Source: Pseudomonadota bacterium
GTDB taxonomy: Bacteria > Desulfobacterota > Desulfobulbia > Desulfobulbales > JAGXFP01
Direction of reading: 5' to 3'
Assembly (NCBI GenBank): GCA_030673265.1
Contig: DAOVJK010000186.1
Span: 1 to 6,285 of the forward strand
Length of the DNA: 6,285 nt
In this document: positions 1-5,532 of the stretch, in pieces
Layout: every line of letters begins with the position of its first letter
How positions within the stretch are numbered: the stretch's first letter is position 1
Position numbers and translations under genes: made by a program
The notes under the pieces: model-generated
Told to the model about the DNA's origin: nothing
The model's input: only the letters and a program-made list of their open reading frames with translations
Databases searched by the model: none

Positions 1-107
1 ACTGTGACCTTGATATTCAACAGCAAACCAAAGGTTTAACACTCAAGTACAATCGGTTAAAATGACTTTTCAAAAATACTCATGAAATATGCGGGCTAGA
101 CATTTTA
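1..107. other. Left-edge stretch without a supported gene
   Basis: AT-rich sequence downstream of the cytochrome b stop. It holds a 5-bp inverted repeat with a three-base loop (AAACC-AAA-GGTTT, 25-37) lacking a T-run on either strand, so no terminator is called. A plus-strand frame open from base 1 ends at TAA 37-39 (twelve codons), and a minus-strand GTG at 42 runs open to the edge (fourteen codons). Neither is long enough to recognise. Confidence 0.3.
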
Positions 108-986
108 TTATCTAAACAGTCCTATTACGGTAAAAACAAAATAGACCAGACACCATAGCACCCCGCCCATAAAAGCAATACTGGTATATTGATGTCCCCT
201 GACAACTTGATACAACAGCACCAGGGCTAAACCAGGGAATACAACCCCGGCCCAGATAGGTTGAATAATTCGGAGCATCTCCTGTAAACCAACAAAGAAC
301 CATGGCCCGCTTATATGGAATTCCCCCGGCGAGAAAGGCTCAATTGGAGCTACCCATACCATGCTGATAACAAGAACAATAATTACCAGCAGCCCATTGT
401 TTTGCCATGAAACTCGGTATTTCCGCAAATGTTCCCAAACAAGATATCCCCAAAACACACCAAGGCCTATCAGGTGGTTGGCATAGACCACTTTCATACC
501 ACTACTGGAAATATTAAAAAGAATGGAATTAAACCAGGTTCCGAATAGAGGTATTGAGACAATGATGTTTTCAGCGATAATTCCGGCAGAGGCTCCAGTG
601 GCATCGGCCCTGAGAATATAGCCGCTAAAAAGAAGCAGCAGGGCAACCGGCACGGACAGCACCAGTTTAAGCCAACGTTCACCATCATTGCCGGTGGTTT
701 TAACAAGAGCTTTATGGGGTAAATCTACCCGGTCGATTTGATAAAAATAACGAGCAATCAATACCGCCGCCAGATGAGCCAAAAGCAAAAAGAAAAAAAA
801 TTGACTTGAGTAAAAATGCAGGGAACGCCAGAAAGCGCCAAAGGGCACAACCAGCTCCAAGGTTCCGGTCGAATAAAACGGGACAGACAGATCATATTGA
901 AGGGCCAGAACCAGACCGGATAAGACCGACAGATACAGGGCCACCAGACTTTTAGCCCCCCATTTGCCCTCCACAAACCATTTCAT
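108..986 (-). CDS. Compact cytochrome b (b6/subunit IV-type) of a Rieske/cytochrome b complex
   Basis: Membrane diheme subunit expected to oxidise quinol and pass electrons through two b hemes across the cytoplasmic membrane. The 292-residue protein has about seven hydrophobic segments (roughly 13-32, 57-83, 104-125, 165-188, 197-215, 243-262, 268-289), matching a cytochrome b6 of four helices fused to a short three-helix subunit IV. Heme ligands are visible as H57/H71 (13 residues between) and H171/H186 (14 between, the b6 spacing rather than the mitochondrial 13). The quinol-site motif PEWY is replaced by GPWF at residues 227-230, so the usual Glu is absent. There is no CXXCH and no Cys before residue 279, so no sign of covalent heme. 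A TAG codon lies directly before the ATG, making this the most upstream start; the ribosome binding site is weak. It follows the Rieske gene after 90 nt. At 292 residues it is shorter than b6 plus subunit IV together (about 375). Family is confident; the electron acceptor is unknown. Confidence 0.9.
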   Translation of the reverse strand: MKWFVEGKWGAKSLVALYLSVLSGLVLALQYDLSVPFYSTGTLELVVPFGAFWRSLHFYSSQFFFFLLLAHLAAVLIARYFYQIDRVDLPHKALVKTTGNDGERWLKLVLSVPVALLLLFSGYILRADATGASAGIIAENIIVSIPLFGTWFNSILFNISSSGMKVVYANHLIGLGVFWGYLVWEHLRKYRVSWQNNGLLVIIVLVISMVWVAPIEPFSPGEFHISGPWFFVGLQEMLRIIQPIWAGVVFPGLALVLLYQVVRGHQYTSIAFMGGVLWCLVYFVFTVIGLFR

Positions 987-995
987 CTATACACT

Positions 996-1025
996 GTTCC
1001 CGCTGTTTTTTTTAGGGTTCCCGCT
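996..1025. repeat. Two direct copies of a 9-bp motif upstream of the cytochrome b gene
   Basis: On the minus strand AGCGGGAAC occurs twice in the 90-nt gap between the Rieske and cytochrome b genes, at 1025-1017 and 1004-996, exactly 21 bp apart start to start (two helical turns). An A8 tract lies between them. The nearer copy contains the only purine-rich stretch ahead of the cytochrome b ATG (GGGA, about 11 nt away), so it may include a poor ribosome binding site. A regulator site is possible but unproven. Confidence 0.4.
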
Positions 1026-1076
1026 CAAAGGCAAAAACAATCAGATGGTGCCCCTGCAACTGAAACTGTAAACGTT

Positions 1077-1526
1077 TTAAGATATTGTTACGATGTACCC
1101 TTTAATATCCGTAGCGCCGATCTTCTCTACCGCGAAGAGTGGCAAATCAAGACGAGCAGGGCCATCCAGCCTTTTACCATCTTTGCCAAACCGACTCTTG
1201 TGGCACGGGCAGATGAGCAAGCCTTCCAGTTCATGATAATTCAGTTTACAGCCCAGATGTGTACAGGTTCGGGAAACGGCGATCGGCTCACTAACGATAT
1301 CAAACAGGATAAAATCCGGTTCAATTATAAAACCTCCTTCCTTGAGAACCTTGTTGACCTTGACAAATTTGGGTTTTGCAGGAGGGGTAAAACCAAGGAA
1401 TCTGGTTAAAGGGATCAGCAAGGCTAAGAAAGCCAGAAATTTGACAACTAGTTCTGTTTTGGCTAGGAAAGCACGGCGGTCTGGACGAGCCAAACCATTC
1501 TCAGTCTTTTGGGTGACAGTTTTCAT
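1077..1526 (-). CDS. Rieske [2Fe-2S] protein, membrane-anchored, predicted Tat substrate
   Basis: Iron-sulfur subunit that takes the first electron from quinol at the outer face of the membrane, working with the cytochrome b encoded just downstream. The N-terminus carries a twin-arginine signal (R17-R18-A-F-L) followed by one hydrophobic anchor (about 24-44), as is usual for Tat-exported, uncleaved Rieske proteins. The cluster-binding boxes are CTHLGC (88-93) and CPCHKS (106-111): ligands C88, H90, C106 and H109, with C93 and C108 placed to form the stabilising disulfide. The proline loop GPARLDLP follows at 122-129. Two departures from classical proteins are visible: Lys110 where Gly is common, and Phe113 where many have Tyr (CPCHGSxY). 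The protein is 149 residues and looks complete. The start is the only Met in frame; an in-frame TGA lies 24 nt upstream and no good Shine-Dalgarno is seen. The gap to coaD is 71 nt with no convincing terminator, so it may be co-transcribed with coaD or have its own unseen promoter. Confidence 0.93.
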   Translation of the reverse strand: MKTVTQKTENGLARPDRRAFLAKTELVVKFLAFLALLIPLTRFLGFTPPAKPKFVKVNKVLKEGGFIIEPDFILFDIVSEPIAVSRTCTHLGCKLNYHELEGLLICPCHKSRFGKDGKRLDGPARLDLPLFAVEKIGATDIKGYIVTIS

Positions 1527-1597
1527 AGGCGCATTTGCGGCAACAAAAATTCACAACCCTTACCTGATGGTCTCGTAAAAACTACACCGAAGACCAA

Positions 1598-2122
1598 TCA
1601 AATTTGCAGGTATTTCTCTCGCAGTTTTTCGCAGACGTGATCAGGCACCAGGCCACTAACATCGCCGCCATGTCTTGCCACATCCTTGATAATACTTGAG
1701 CTTATAAAGATCCAACGAAAACCGGTCATCAGGAAAACCGTCTCGACATCACGTTCAATTCGCCTGTTCATCAAGGCGAGCTGGAACTCATAATCAAAAT
1801 CTGAAACTGCCCGCAAGCCCCGAATAATAGCTTTAGCGCCTTTGGTATAGGCGTAATCGACCAGCAAATTATCAACGGTGTCAACTTCAATCCGCCCCTC
1901 ATTACCGGGAAAGCACGCCCTAATCATCATCAGTCGCTCTTCAACGCTGAAAAGGGGCTTCTTGGAACTGTTTGTCGCAATGACGATAATGACCCTGTCA
2001 AATAGATTCAAGCTGCGATTGATGATATCAAGGTGGCCCATCGTAATGGGATCAAATGTCCCTGGATAAACAGCGATCTTTTCATCCGTTTCTACGGCGA
2101 CAAAAGGTTCGTAATCACTCAT
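1598..2122 (-). CDS. coaD: Phosphopantetheine adenylyltransferase
   Basis: Cytoplasmic enzyme that transfers AMP from ATP to 4'-phosphopantetheine, giving dephospho-CoA, the penultimate step of coenzyme A synthesis. Numbering from the chosen start, the nucleotidyltransferase signature YPGTFDPITMGH (19-30) has the TxGH catalytic motif. The family block RGLRAVSDFDYEFQLALMNR is at about 101-120, and the second ATP-binding motif ISSS with the following KDVARHGGDV lies at about 140-155. Two in-frame ATGs are possible: 2134 (178 residues, 20-nt overlap with rsmD) and 2122 (174 residues, 8-nt ATGAGTGA overlap). I chose 2122 because a weak GAG lies 7 nt before it, while nothing precedes 2134. Either way there are about 14-18 residues before the first strand, longer than the usual start close to the YPGTFDP motif (E. 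coli has 159 residues), and no closer ATG, GTG or TTG exists. The overlap implies translational coupling with rsmD. Confidence 0.96.
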   Translation of the reverse strand: MSDYEPFVAVETDEKIAVYPGTFDPITMGHLDIINRSLNLFDRVIIVIATNSSKKPLFSVEERLMMIRACFPGNEGRIEVDTVDNLLVDYAYTKGAKAIIRGLRAVSDFDYEFQLALMNRRIERDVETVFLMTGFRWIFISSSIIKDVARHGGDVSGLVPDHVCEKLREKYLQI

Positions 2123-2705
2123 GCTGTTTCTCATCTACATTGTTTCGATAGAAGCATATAGCGGTATCGCCATACACACGCCGATCACTTTTCTGCAAAC
2201 AATCAATATCATCAGGCAGTTCAATATCAGAAGCTTCTTCTGCAACCAACAAACCATCTTTACTTAACAAACCAAATTTACCAATATACCTGATGATTTT
2301 TACGGAGAGTCCACGCCGATAAGGCGGATCAACAAAAATTAAATCGAAACCACCTCCTGGCATTATCTTGCGCAAAAAGGAAGGAGCTTTCAACAGGTCA
2401 CGTCTAAGAATGGTTGCTCTGTTTGAAAAGCCGCATATATCCAGGTTTTTTTTGACCAGCCGGATTGCATCCGAGCTGGTATCGACAAAAACAGCCCGTT
2501 GACAACCGCGGCTTAGCGCTTCAAGACCCAACGCCCCGGTGCCGGCAAAAAGATCAAGGGTAACATCACCTGCACCCCTATCACCCAATATATTAAAAAG
2601 AGACTCACGGACACGATCCGCAGTCGGTCGAATAGGTGAAATACCACCTCCACGACTGGGTGTAAAAAGCCGCCGACCTCTGGCTGTTCCTGAAATTATT
2701 CGCAA
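2115..2705 (-). CDS. rsmD: 16S rRNA (guanine(966)-N2)-methyltransferase, TTG start
   Basis: SAM-dependent methyltransferase that makes m2G966 in 16S rRNA during 30S assembly. From the chosen start (196 residues) the protein opens M-R-I-I-S-G, the typical RsmD N-terminus, followed by GRRLFTP, the RPTADRVRESLFNIL block (26-40), the SAM-binding loop DLFAGTGALG (51-60), the acidic VDTS after strand 2 (74-77), and the catalytic DPPY (126-129) of amino-methyltransferases. The longer reading with TTG at 2732 adds nine residues that do not look like the family and has its purine run almost touching the start codon. TTG at 2705 has an AGG six bases upstream, so I prefer it. The gene lies behind the terminator that follows asd, so it probably has its own promoter, which I could not locate. 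It overlaps coaD downstream, a pairing common in bacteria. The codons AAA-AAA-AAC at residues 85-87 form a slippery-looking A-tract, probably incidental. Confidence 0.95.
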   Translation of the reverse strand: MRIISGTARGRRLFTPSRGGGISPIRPTADRVRESLFNILGDRGAGDVTLDLFAGTGALGLEALSRGCQRAVFVDTSSDAIRLVKKNLDICGFSNRATILRRDLLKAPSFLRKIMPGGGFDLIFVDPPYRRGLSVKIIRYIGKFGLLSKDGLLVAEEASDIELPDDIDCLQKSDRRVYGDTAICFYRNNVDEKQHE

Positions 2706-2714
2706 TAATAACCT
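2706..2714 (-). promoter_or_regulatory. Ribosome binding site that selects the rsmD TTG start
   Basis: Read on the minus strand, CAGG followed by six bases (TTATTA) precedes TTG at 2705. The spacing is normal for an SD element, and the protein from this TTG begins like other RsmD proteins. The upstream TTG at 2732 has AGGGG only one base away, too close to work. This is why the shorter protein was chosen. Confidence 0.55.
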
Positions 2715-2773
2715 GTATATACGTAAATTCAAACCCCTGCCCGAGACATCTACGAATAAACGTCGAAGTAGAG

Positions 2774-2813
2774 AAAACTCCCCCCTACTATATTTTTCTA
2801 GTTGCAGGGGGAG
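2774..2813 (-). terminator. Probable rho-independent terminator after asd
   Basis: On the minus strand, starting 18 nt after the asd stop, the RNA can fold as CUCCCCCU, a GCA bulge, ACUA, an 8-nt loop (GAAAAAUA), UAGU, then AGGGGGGAG with one bulged G, directly followed by UUUU and CUCU. The outer arms are 2806-2813 and 2778-2786, the inner arms 2799-2802 and 2787-2790. A GC-rich base with a following U-run is the form of an intrinsic terminator. The U-run is short and the stem has two bulges, so some read-through into rsmD is possible. It separates the asd side from rsmD-coaD. Confidence 0.68.
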
Positions 2814-2831
2814 GTATTCAGACCAGCAGGG

Positions 2832-3860
2832 TCAGATATGTGATTTAATCAGTTCTTCCGCGATCTGAACGGCGTTGAGGGCAGCCCCTTTGAGGATATT
2901 ATCGGCAACAACCCACAGATTGATCCCGTTTTCAATTGATTCATCTTCCCTGATCCGACCAACCAGGGTCTCGAATTTCCCCGCACAATCCACAGCCATC
3001 GGATAAGACAAGTTAGCAGGATCATCAACCAGCTTGACTCCCGGCGCTGATTCCATAAGTTTTTTAACCTCGGCAGCCGTCAGTTTTTTCTCAGTCTCAA
3101 TGTTAATTGATTCAGAGTGACCATAAATCACCGGGACACGCACCGCCGTGGCCGTTATGCCAATCGAGTCATCGGCAAAGATCTTGCGGGTTTCATTAAC
3201 CATCTTCATCTCTTCTTTGGTATAGCCATTATCAAGAAAAGAATCGATATGGGGCAGACAATTGAATGCTATCTGGTGAGGATAAACATTGCTACTGCAA
3301 GCACTGCCATTAACATAAGCGGCAACCTGCTCCCTGAGTTCGTCTATGGCTTTGGTCCCAGTCCCGGAAACGGCCTGATAGGTGGACACTACTATCCTTT
3401 TTATTCGGGCCGCGTCATGAATCGGCTTCAAGGCCACCAGCATCTGAATAGTTGAACAGTTGGGATTGGCGATAATACCACATTTTTTGTATTGCTCAAT
3501 GGCATGACCATTAACTTCAGGAACCACCAGCGGAACCTCTGGATTCATCCTGAAACCACTGGAGTTATCAACCACGATTGCTCCAGCCGCCGCAGCGGCA
3601 GGTCCAAATTCCAAAGAACGTTCGGCGCCGGCGGAAAAAAGCGCTACATCAATGGAATCGAATGCTTCCTTGGTGAGAAGCTGCACCGGAATTTCTTCGC
3701 CTTTAAAGGTAAGCTTCTTACCAACCGAACGTTCGGAGGCCAACAATCGCAGCTCTTTAAGAGGGAAGTTTCTTCGGGCAAGGACATCAAGCATCGCACC
3801 ACCGACAGCACCTGTGGCACCTGCAATAGCAACATTAAACTTACGGTCAGACTTACTCAT
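2832..3860 (-). CDS. asd: Aspartate-semialdehyde dehydrogenase
   Basis: NADPH-dependent reduction of aspartyl-4-phosphate to aspartate semialdehyde, the branch point toward lysine/diaminopimelate, threonine and methionine, in the cytoplasm. The 342-residue length is normal. The nucleotide-binding loop GATGAVG (14-20) opens the N-terminal domain. The catalytic cysteine is C135 in NPNCSTIQM (132-140). The substrate-binding region includes YQAVSGTGTKA (161-171) with Q162, and RVPVIYGHSE (241-250), whose R241 and H248 match conserved active-site residues. The C-terminus returns to the nucleotide domain with NLWVVADNILKGAALNAVQIAEEL, typical of the family. The ATG has a strong ribosome binding site, AAGGGG with a six-base spacer (3867-3872). 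It follows leuA after a 97-nt gap and is followed by a terminator. No damage or unusual residues are seen. Confidence 0.97.
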   Translation of the reverse strand: MSKSDRKFNVAIAGATGAVGGAMLDVLARRNFPLKELRLLASERSVGKKLTFKGEEIPVQLLTKEAFDSIDVALFSAGAERSLEFGPAAAAAGAIVVDNSSGFRMNPEVPLVVPEVNGHAIEQYKKCGIIANPNCSTIQMLVALKPIHDAARIKRIVVSTYQAVSGTGTKAIDELREQVAAYVNGSACSSNVYPHQIAFNCLPHIDSFLDNGYTKEEMKMVNETRKIFADDSIGITATAVRVPVIYGHSESINIETEKKLTAAEVKKLMESAPGVKLVDDPANLSYPMAVDCAGKFETLVGRIREDESIENGINLWVVADNILKGAALNAVQIAEELIKSHI

Positions 3861-3880
3861 TTTAAACCCCTTACTTACAG

Positions 3881-3898
3881 AGAAACAAACTCGTTTCT
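3881..3898. repeat. Short inverted repeat in the asd leader
   Basis: AGAAAC, six bases, then GTTTCT: a perfect 6-bp inverted repeat just upstream of the asd ribosome binding site. There is no T-run after it on the minus strand, so it is not a terminator. It could be a small leader hairpin or an operator, or chance in an AT-rich gap. Confidence 0.35.
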
Positions 3899-3913
3899 GA
3901 ATATCATTACTAA

Positions 3914-3941
3914 ATTATGCCAATAAATTAAAAAATCTAAA
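3914..3941 (-). promoter_or_regulatory. Possible sigma70-type promoter for asd
   Basis: In the AT-rich gap behind leuA, read on the minus strand, TTTAGA (3936-3941, four of six matches to TTGACA) is followed after 16 bases by CATAAT (3914-3919, five of six matches to TATAAT). Transcription would start roughly 45-50 nt before the asd ATG, leaving the short inverted repeat and the strong ribosome binding site in the leader. AT-rich gaps give such matches easily, so this is tentative. Confidence 0.3.
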
Positions 3942-3956
3942 TCGGGGAGATGATTC

Positions 3957-5480
3957 TCAATGCCCTTTCTCCAGATAAATCAGCCGATTCAAGGCGTTCA
4001 GATAAGCCTTCGCTGCGGCAGTAATAATGTCTGGATCTGCACCTTGACCGATAACAACCCGCCCCTTATCTTCAACCCGGACCATTACTTCGCCTTGGGC
4101 ATCGGTGCCGCCGGTTATTGAATTAACTGAGAAGAACAGCAGTTTACTCTTGGTACCAGTAAGCTCGGCAATTGACCTGAAGGTTGCATCGATAGGTCCA
4201 ATGCCAATGGCAGCCTTCTCGACTTCTTTACCATCAATTTCCAATCTTATTCCAGCGGTGGGCATTACCCTGCTGCCACTCATAACTCCTAGAGTTCGCA
4301 GTGAATAAGCCTCAGGAATCCGCAAGACCTCATCCATCAGGATAGCTTCGAGATCTTCATCAAACATTTCCTTCTTAACATCAGCCAGTTCTTTGAACCG
4401 GTCAAAAACTCTGTTCAATTCTTCATCAGAGAGACTATAACCCATAGAGTCAATACGATCCTTTAAGGCGTGTCTGCCCGAATGTTTGCCAAGAACCAGA
4501 TTGCCCTTCGAAAGCCCGATATCAACCGGATTCATGATTTCGTAAGTTGTGCGCTCTTTGAGCATACCATCCTGATGAATGCCTGATTCATGGGCAAAGG
4601 CATTGGCACCGACAATGGCCTTATTAGGCTGAACGGGCATCCCCGTAATGGTGCTAACCAGACGACTGGCCGGATAAATATGCTCGGTAACAATATTGGT
4701 CTCCACCGTCATCTGGTCGGCGCGGGTGCGAATGACCATGGCCAACTCTTCCATGGCCGTATTACCGGCCCTTTCCCCCAAACCGTTAAGAGTACACTCA
4801 ACCTGCCGGGCACCATTATTGATAGCGGCCAGGGAATTGGCGACCGCCAAGCCAAGATCATTGTGGCAATGGACACTGAGCACTGCCTTATCAATATTAG
4901 GAATTTTCCCCATCAAGTAACGGATCTGGGCTCCGTGCTCTTCAGGCAAGGCATATCCAGTAGTATCGGGGAAATTAAGGGTAGTAGCACCGGCCTCAAT
5001 AACCGCCTCAAAGACCTGACAGACAAAATCGAGGTCGCTACGGGAGCCGTCTTCTGCGGAGAACTCCACATTAGGGGTATAGGAAGCAGCATGTTTGACT
5101 GATTCAATGGCCCTGGCCAACACCTCTTCCCTGCTCATCTTGAGCTTATACTTCATATGGATTTCAGAGGTGGCCAGAAAAACATGGATGCGCGGATTAT
5201 CTCCACCTTTCAGGGCTTCCCAGGCGGTATCAATATCGTTTTTATTACAGCGAGCCAAAGCAGCTATCTGTACACCCTTGATGTTGTCGGCTATGTTCTT
5301 GACGCAGTCGAAATCACCAGTCGACGCAGCCGGGAAACCAGCCTCAATAACATCGACATTCAATTTAACCAGTTTTTGAGCCAAACGGAACTTTTCCTGC
5401 AAATTCATACTAGCCCCGGGTGACTGCTCACCGTCACGGAGGGTTGTATCAAATATAATTATCTTGTCTTTAGCAGACAT
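3957..5480 (-). CDS. leuA: 2-isopropylmalate synthase
   Basis: Condenses acetyl-CoA with 2-oxoisovalerate to 2-isopropylmalate, the committed step of leucine synthesis, in the cytoplasm. At 507 residues it has the usual full length. The N-terminal HMGL-type TIM barrel (about 5-275) shows DTTLRDGEQSPG (11-22) with R15 and metal ligand D16, AEDGSRSD (142-149), the HCHNDLGLA stretch (204-212) with metal ligands H204 and H206, and GLGERAGN (233-240) with N240. A linker (about 285-385) includes HESGIHQDG (297-305). The C-terminal LeuA allosteric domain (about 388-505), with GIGPIDATF and GQGADPDIITAAAKAYL, is intact, so leucine feedback inhibition is expected from family knowledge. The start has GGAG eight bases upstream (5489-5492). 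pssA ends 52 nt before it with no terminator between, suggesting co-transcription. A citramalate synthase is the main alternative, but the overall match is to LeuA. Confidence 0.95.
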   Translation of the reverse strand: MSAKDKIIIFDTTLRDGEQSPGASMNLQEKFRLAQKLVKLNVDVIEAGFPAASTGDFDCVKNIADNIKGVQIAALARCNKNDIDTAWEALKGGDNPRIHVFLATSEIHMKYKLKMSREEVLARAIESVKHAASYTPNVEFSAEDGSRSDLDFVCQVFEAVIEAGATTLNFPDTTGYALPEEHGAQIRYLMGKIPNIDKAVLSVHCHNDLGLAVANSLAAINNGARQVECTLNGLGERAGNTAMEELAMVIRTRADQMTVETNIVTEHIYPASRLVSTITGMPVQPNKAIVGANAFAHESGIHQDGMLKERTTYEIMNPVDIGLSKGNLVLGKHSGRHALKDRIDSMGYSLSDEELNRVFDRFKELADVKKEMFDEDLEAILMDEVLRIPEAYSLRTLGVMSGSRVMPTAGIRLEIDGKEVEKAAIGIGPIDATFRSIAELTGTKSKLLFFSVNSITGGTDAQGEVMVRVEDKGRVVIGQGADPDIITAAAKAYLNALNRLIYLEKGH

Positions 5481-5532
5481 TTTGAAATCTCCAAATCAAC
5501 AACTGTATTAACTGCTGAAAAATATCCTTAGC

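Noticed and set aside
1012..1100. Minus-strand frame running from the Rieske C-terminus through the gap, ending at TAA 1014-1012
   Set aside because: About 29 codons without ATG or GTG start or a ribosome binding site, and the Rieske protein already ends normally, so no frameshift or extension is needed.
1501..1554. Minus-strand 17-codon frame from GTG 1554 with four Cys and a His, overlapping the Rieske start
   Set aside because: Very short, its AAGGG is only two bases from the GTG, and it overlaps a certain gene in another frame; cysteine richness at this length is likely chance.
1567..1597. TGGTCT...AGACCA inverted repeat just after coaD
   Set aside because: Six base pairs with a 17-nt loop and no U-run after the second arm on the minus strand, so not called as a terminator.
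2445..2451. Slippery heptamer A-AAA-AAC in frame in rsmD (minus strand)
   Set aside because: A -1 shift would hit a stop after about 13 codons and destroy the enzyme before DPPY; no stimulatory structure recognised. Other 8-base A/T tracts (793-800, 1006-1013) show such runs are common here.
3616..3736. GAACGTTCGG repeated at 3616-3625 and 3727-3736, the second part of a 12-bp palindrome
   Set aside because: Both lie inside asd in the same frame and encode Glu-Arg-Ser, so codon choice explains them; no further copies seen.
3908..3926. TTGGCA-containing sequence resembling a sigma54 -24 element before asd (minus strand)
   Set aside because: The required GC of the -12 element is missing at the correct distance.
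3932..3953. Weak hairpin ATCT...AGAT followed by six T on the minus strand just after leuA
   Set aside because: Only four AT-rich base pairs, too weak for an intrinsic terminator without other evidence.
3117..5423. Several plus-strand open frames of 70-170 codons opposite asd and leuA
   Set aside because: They lie antisense to intact conserved genes, lack recognisable domains and have no good ribosome binding sites; they are shadows of the minus-strand coding.
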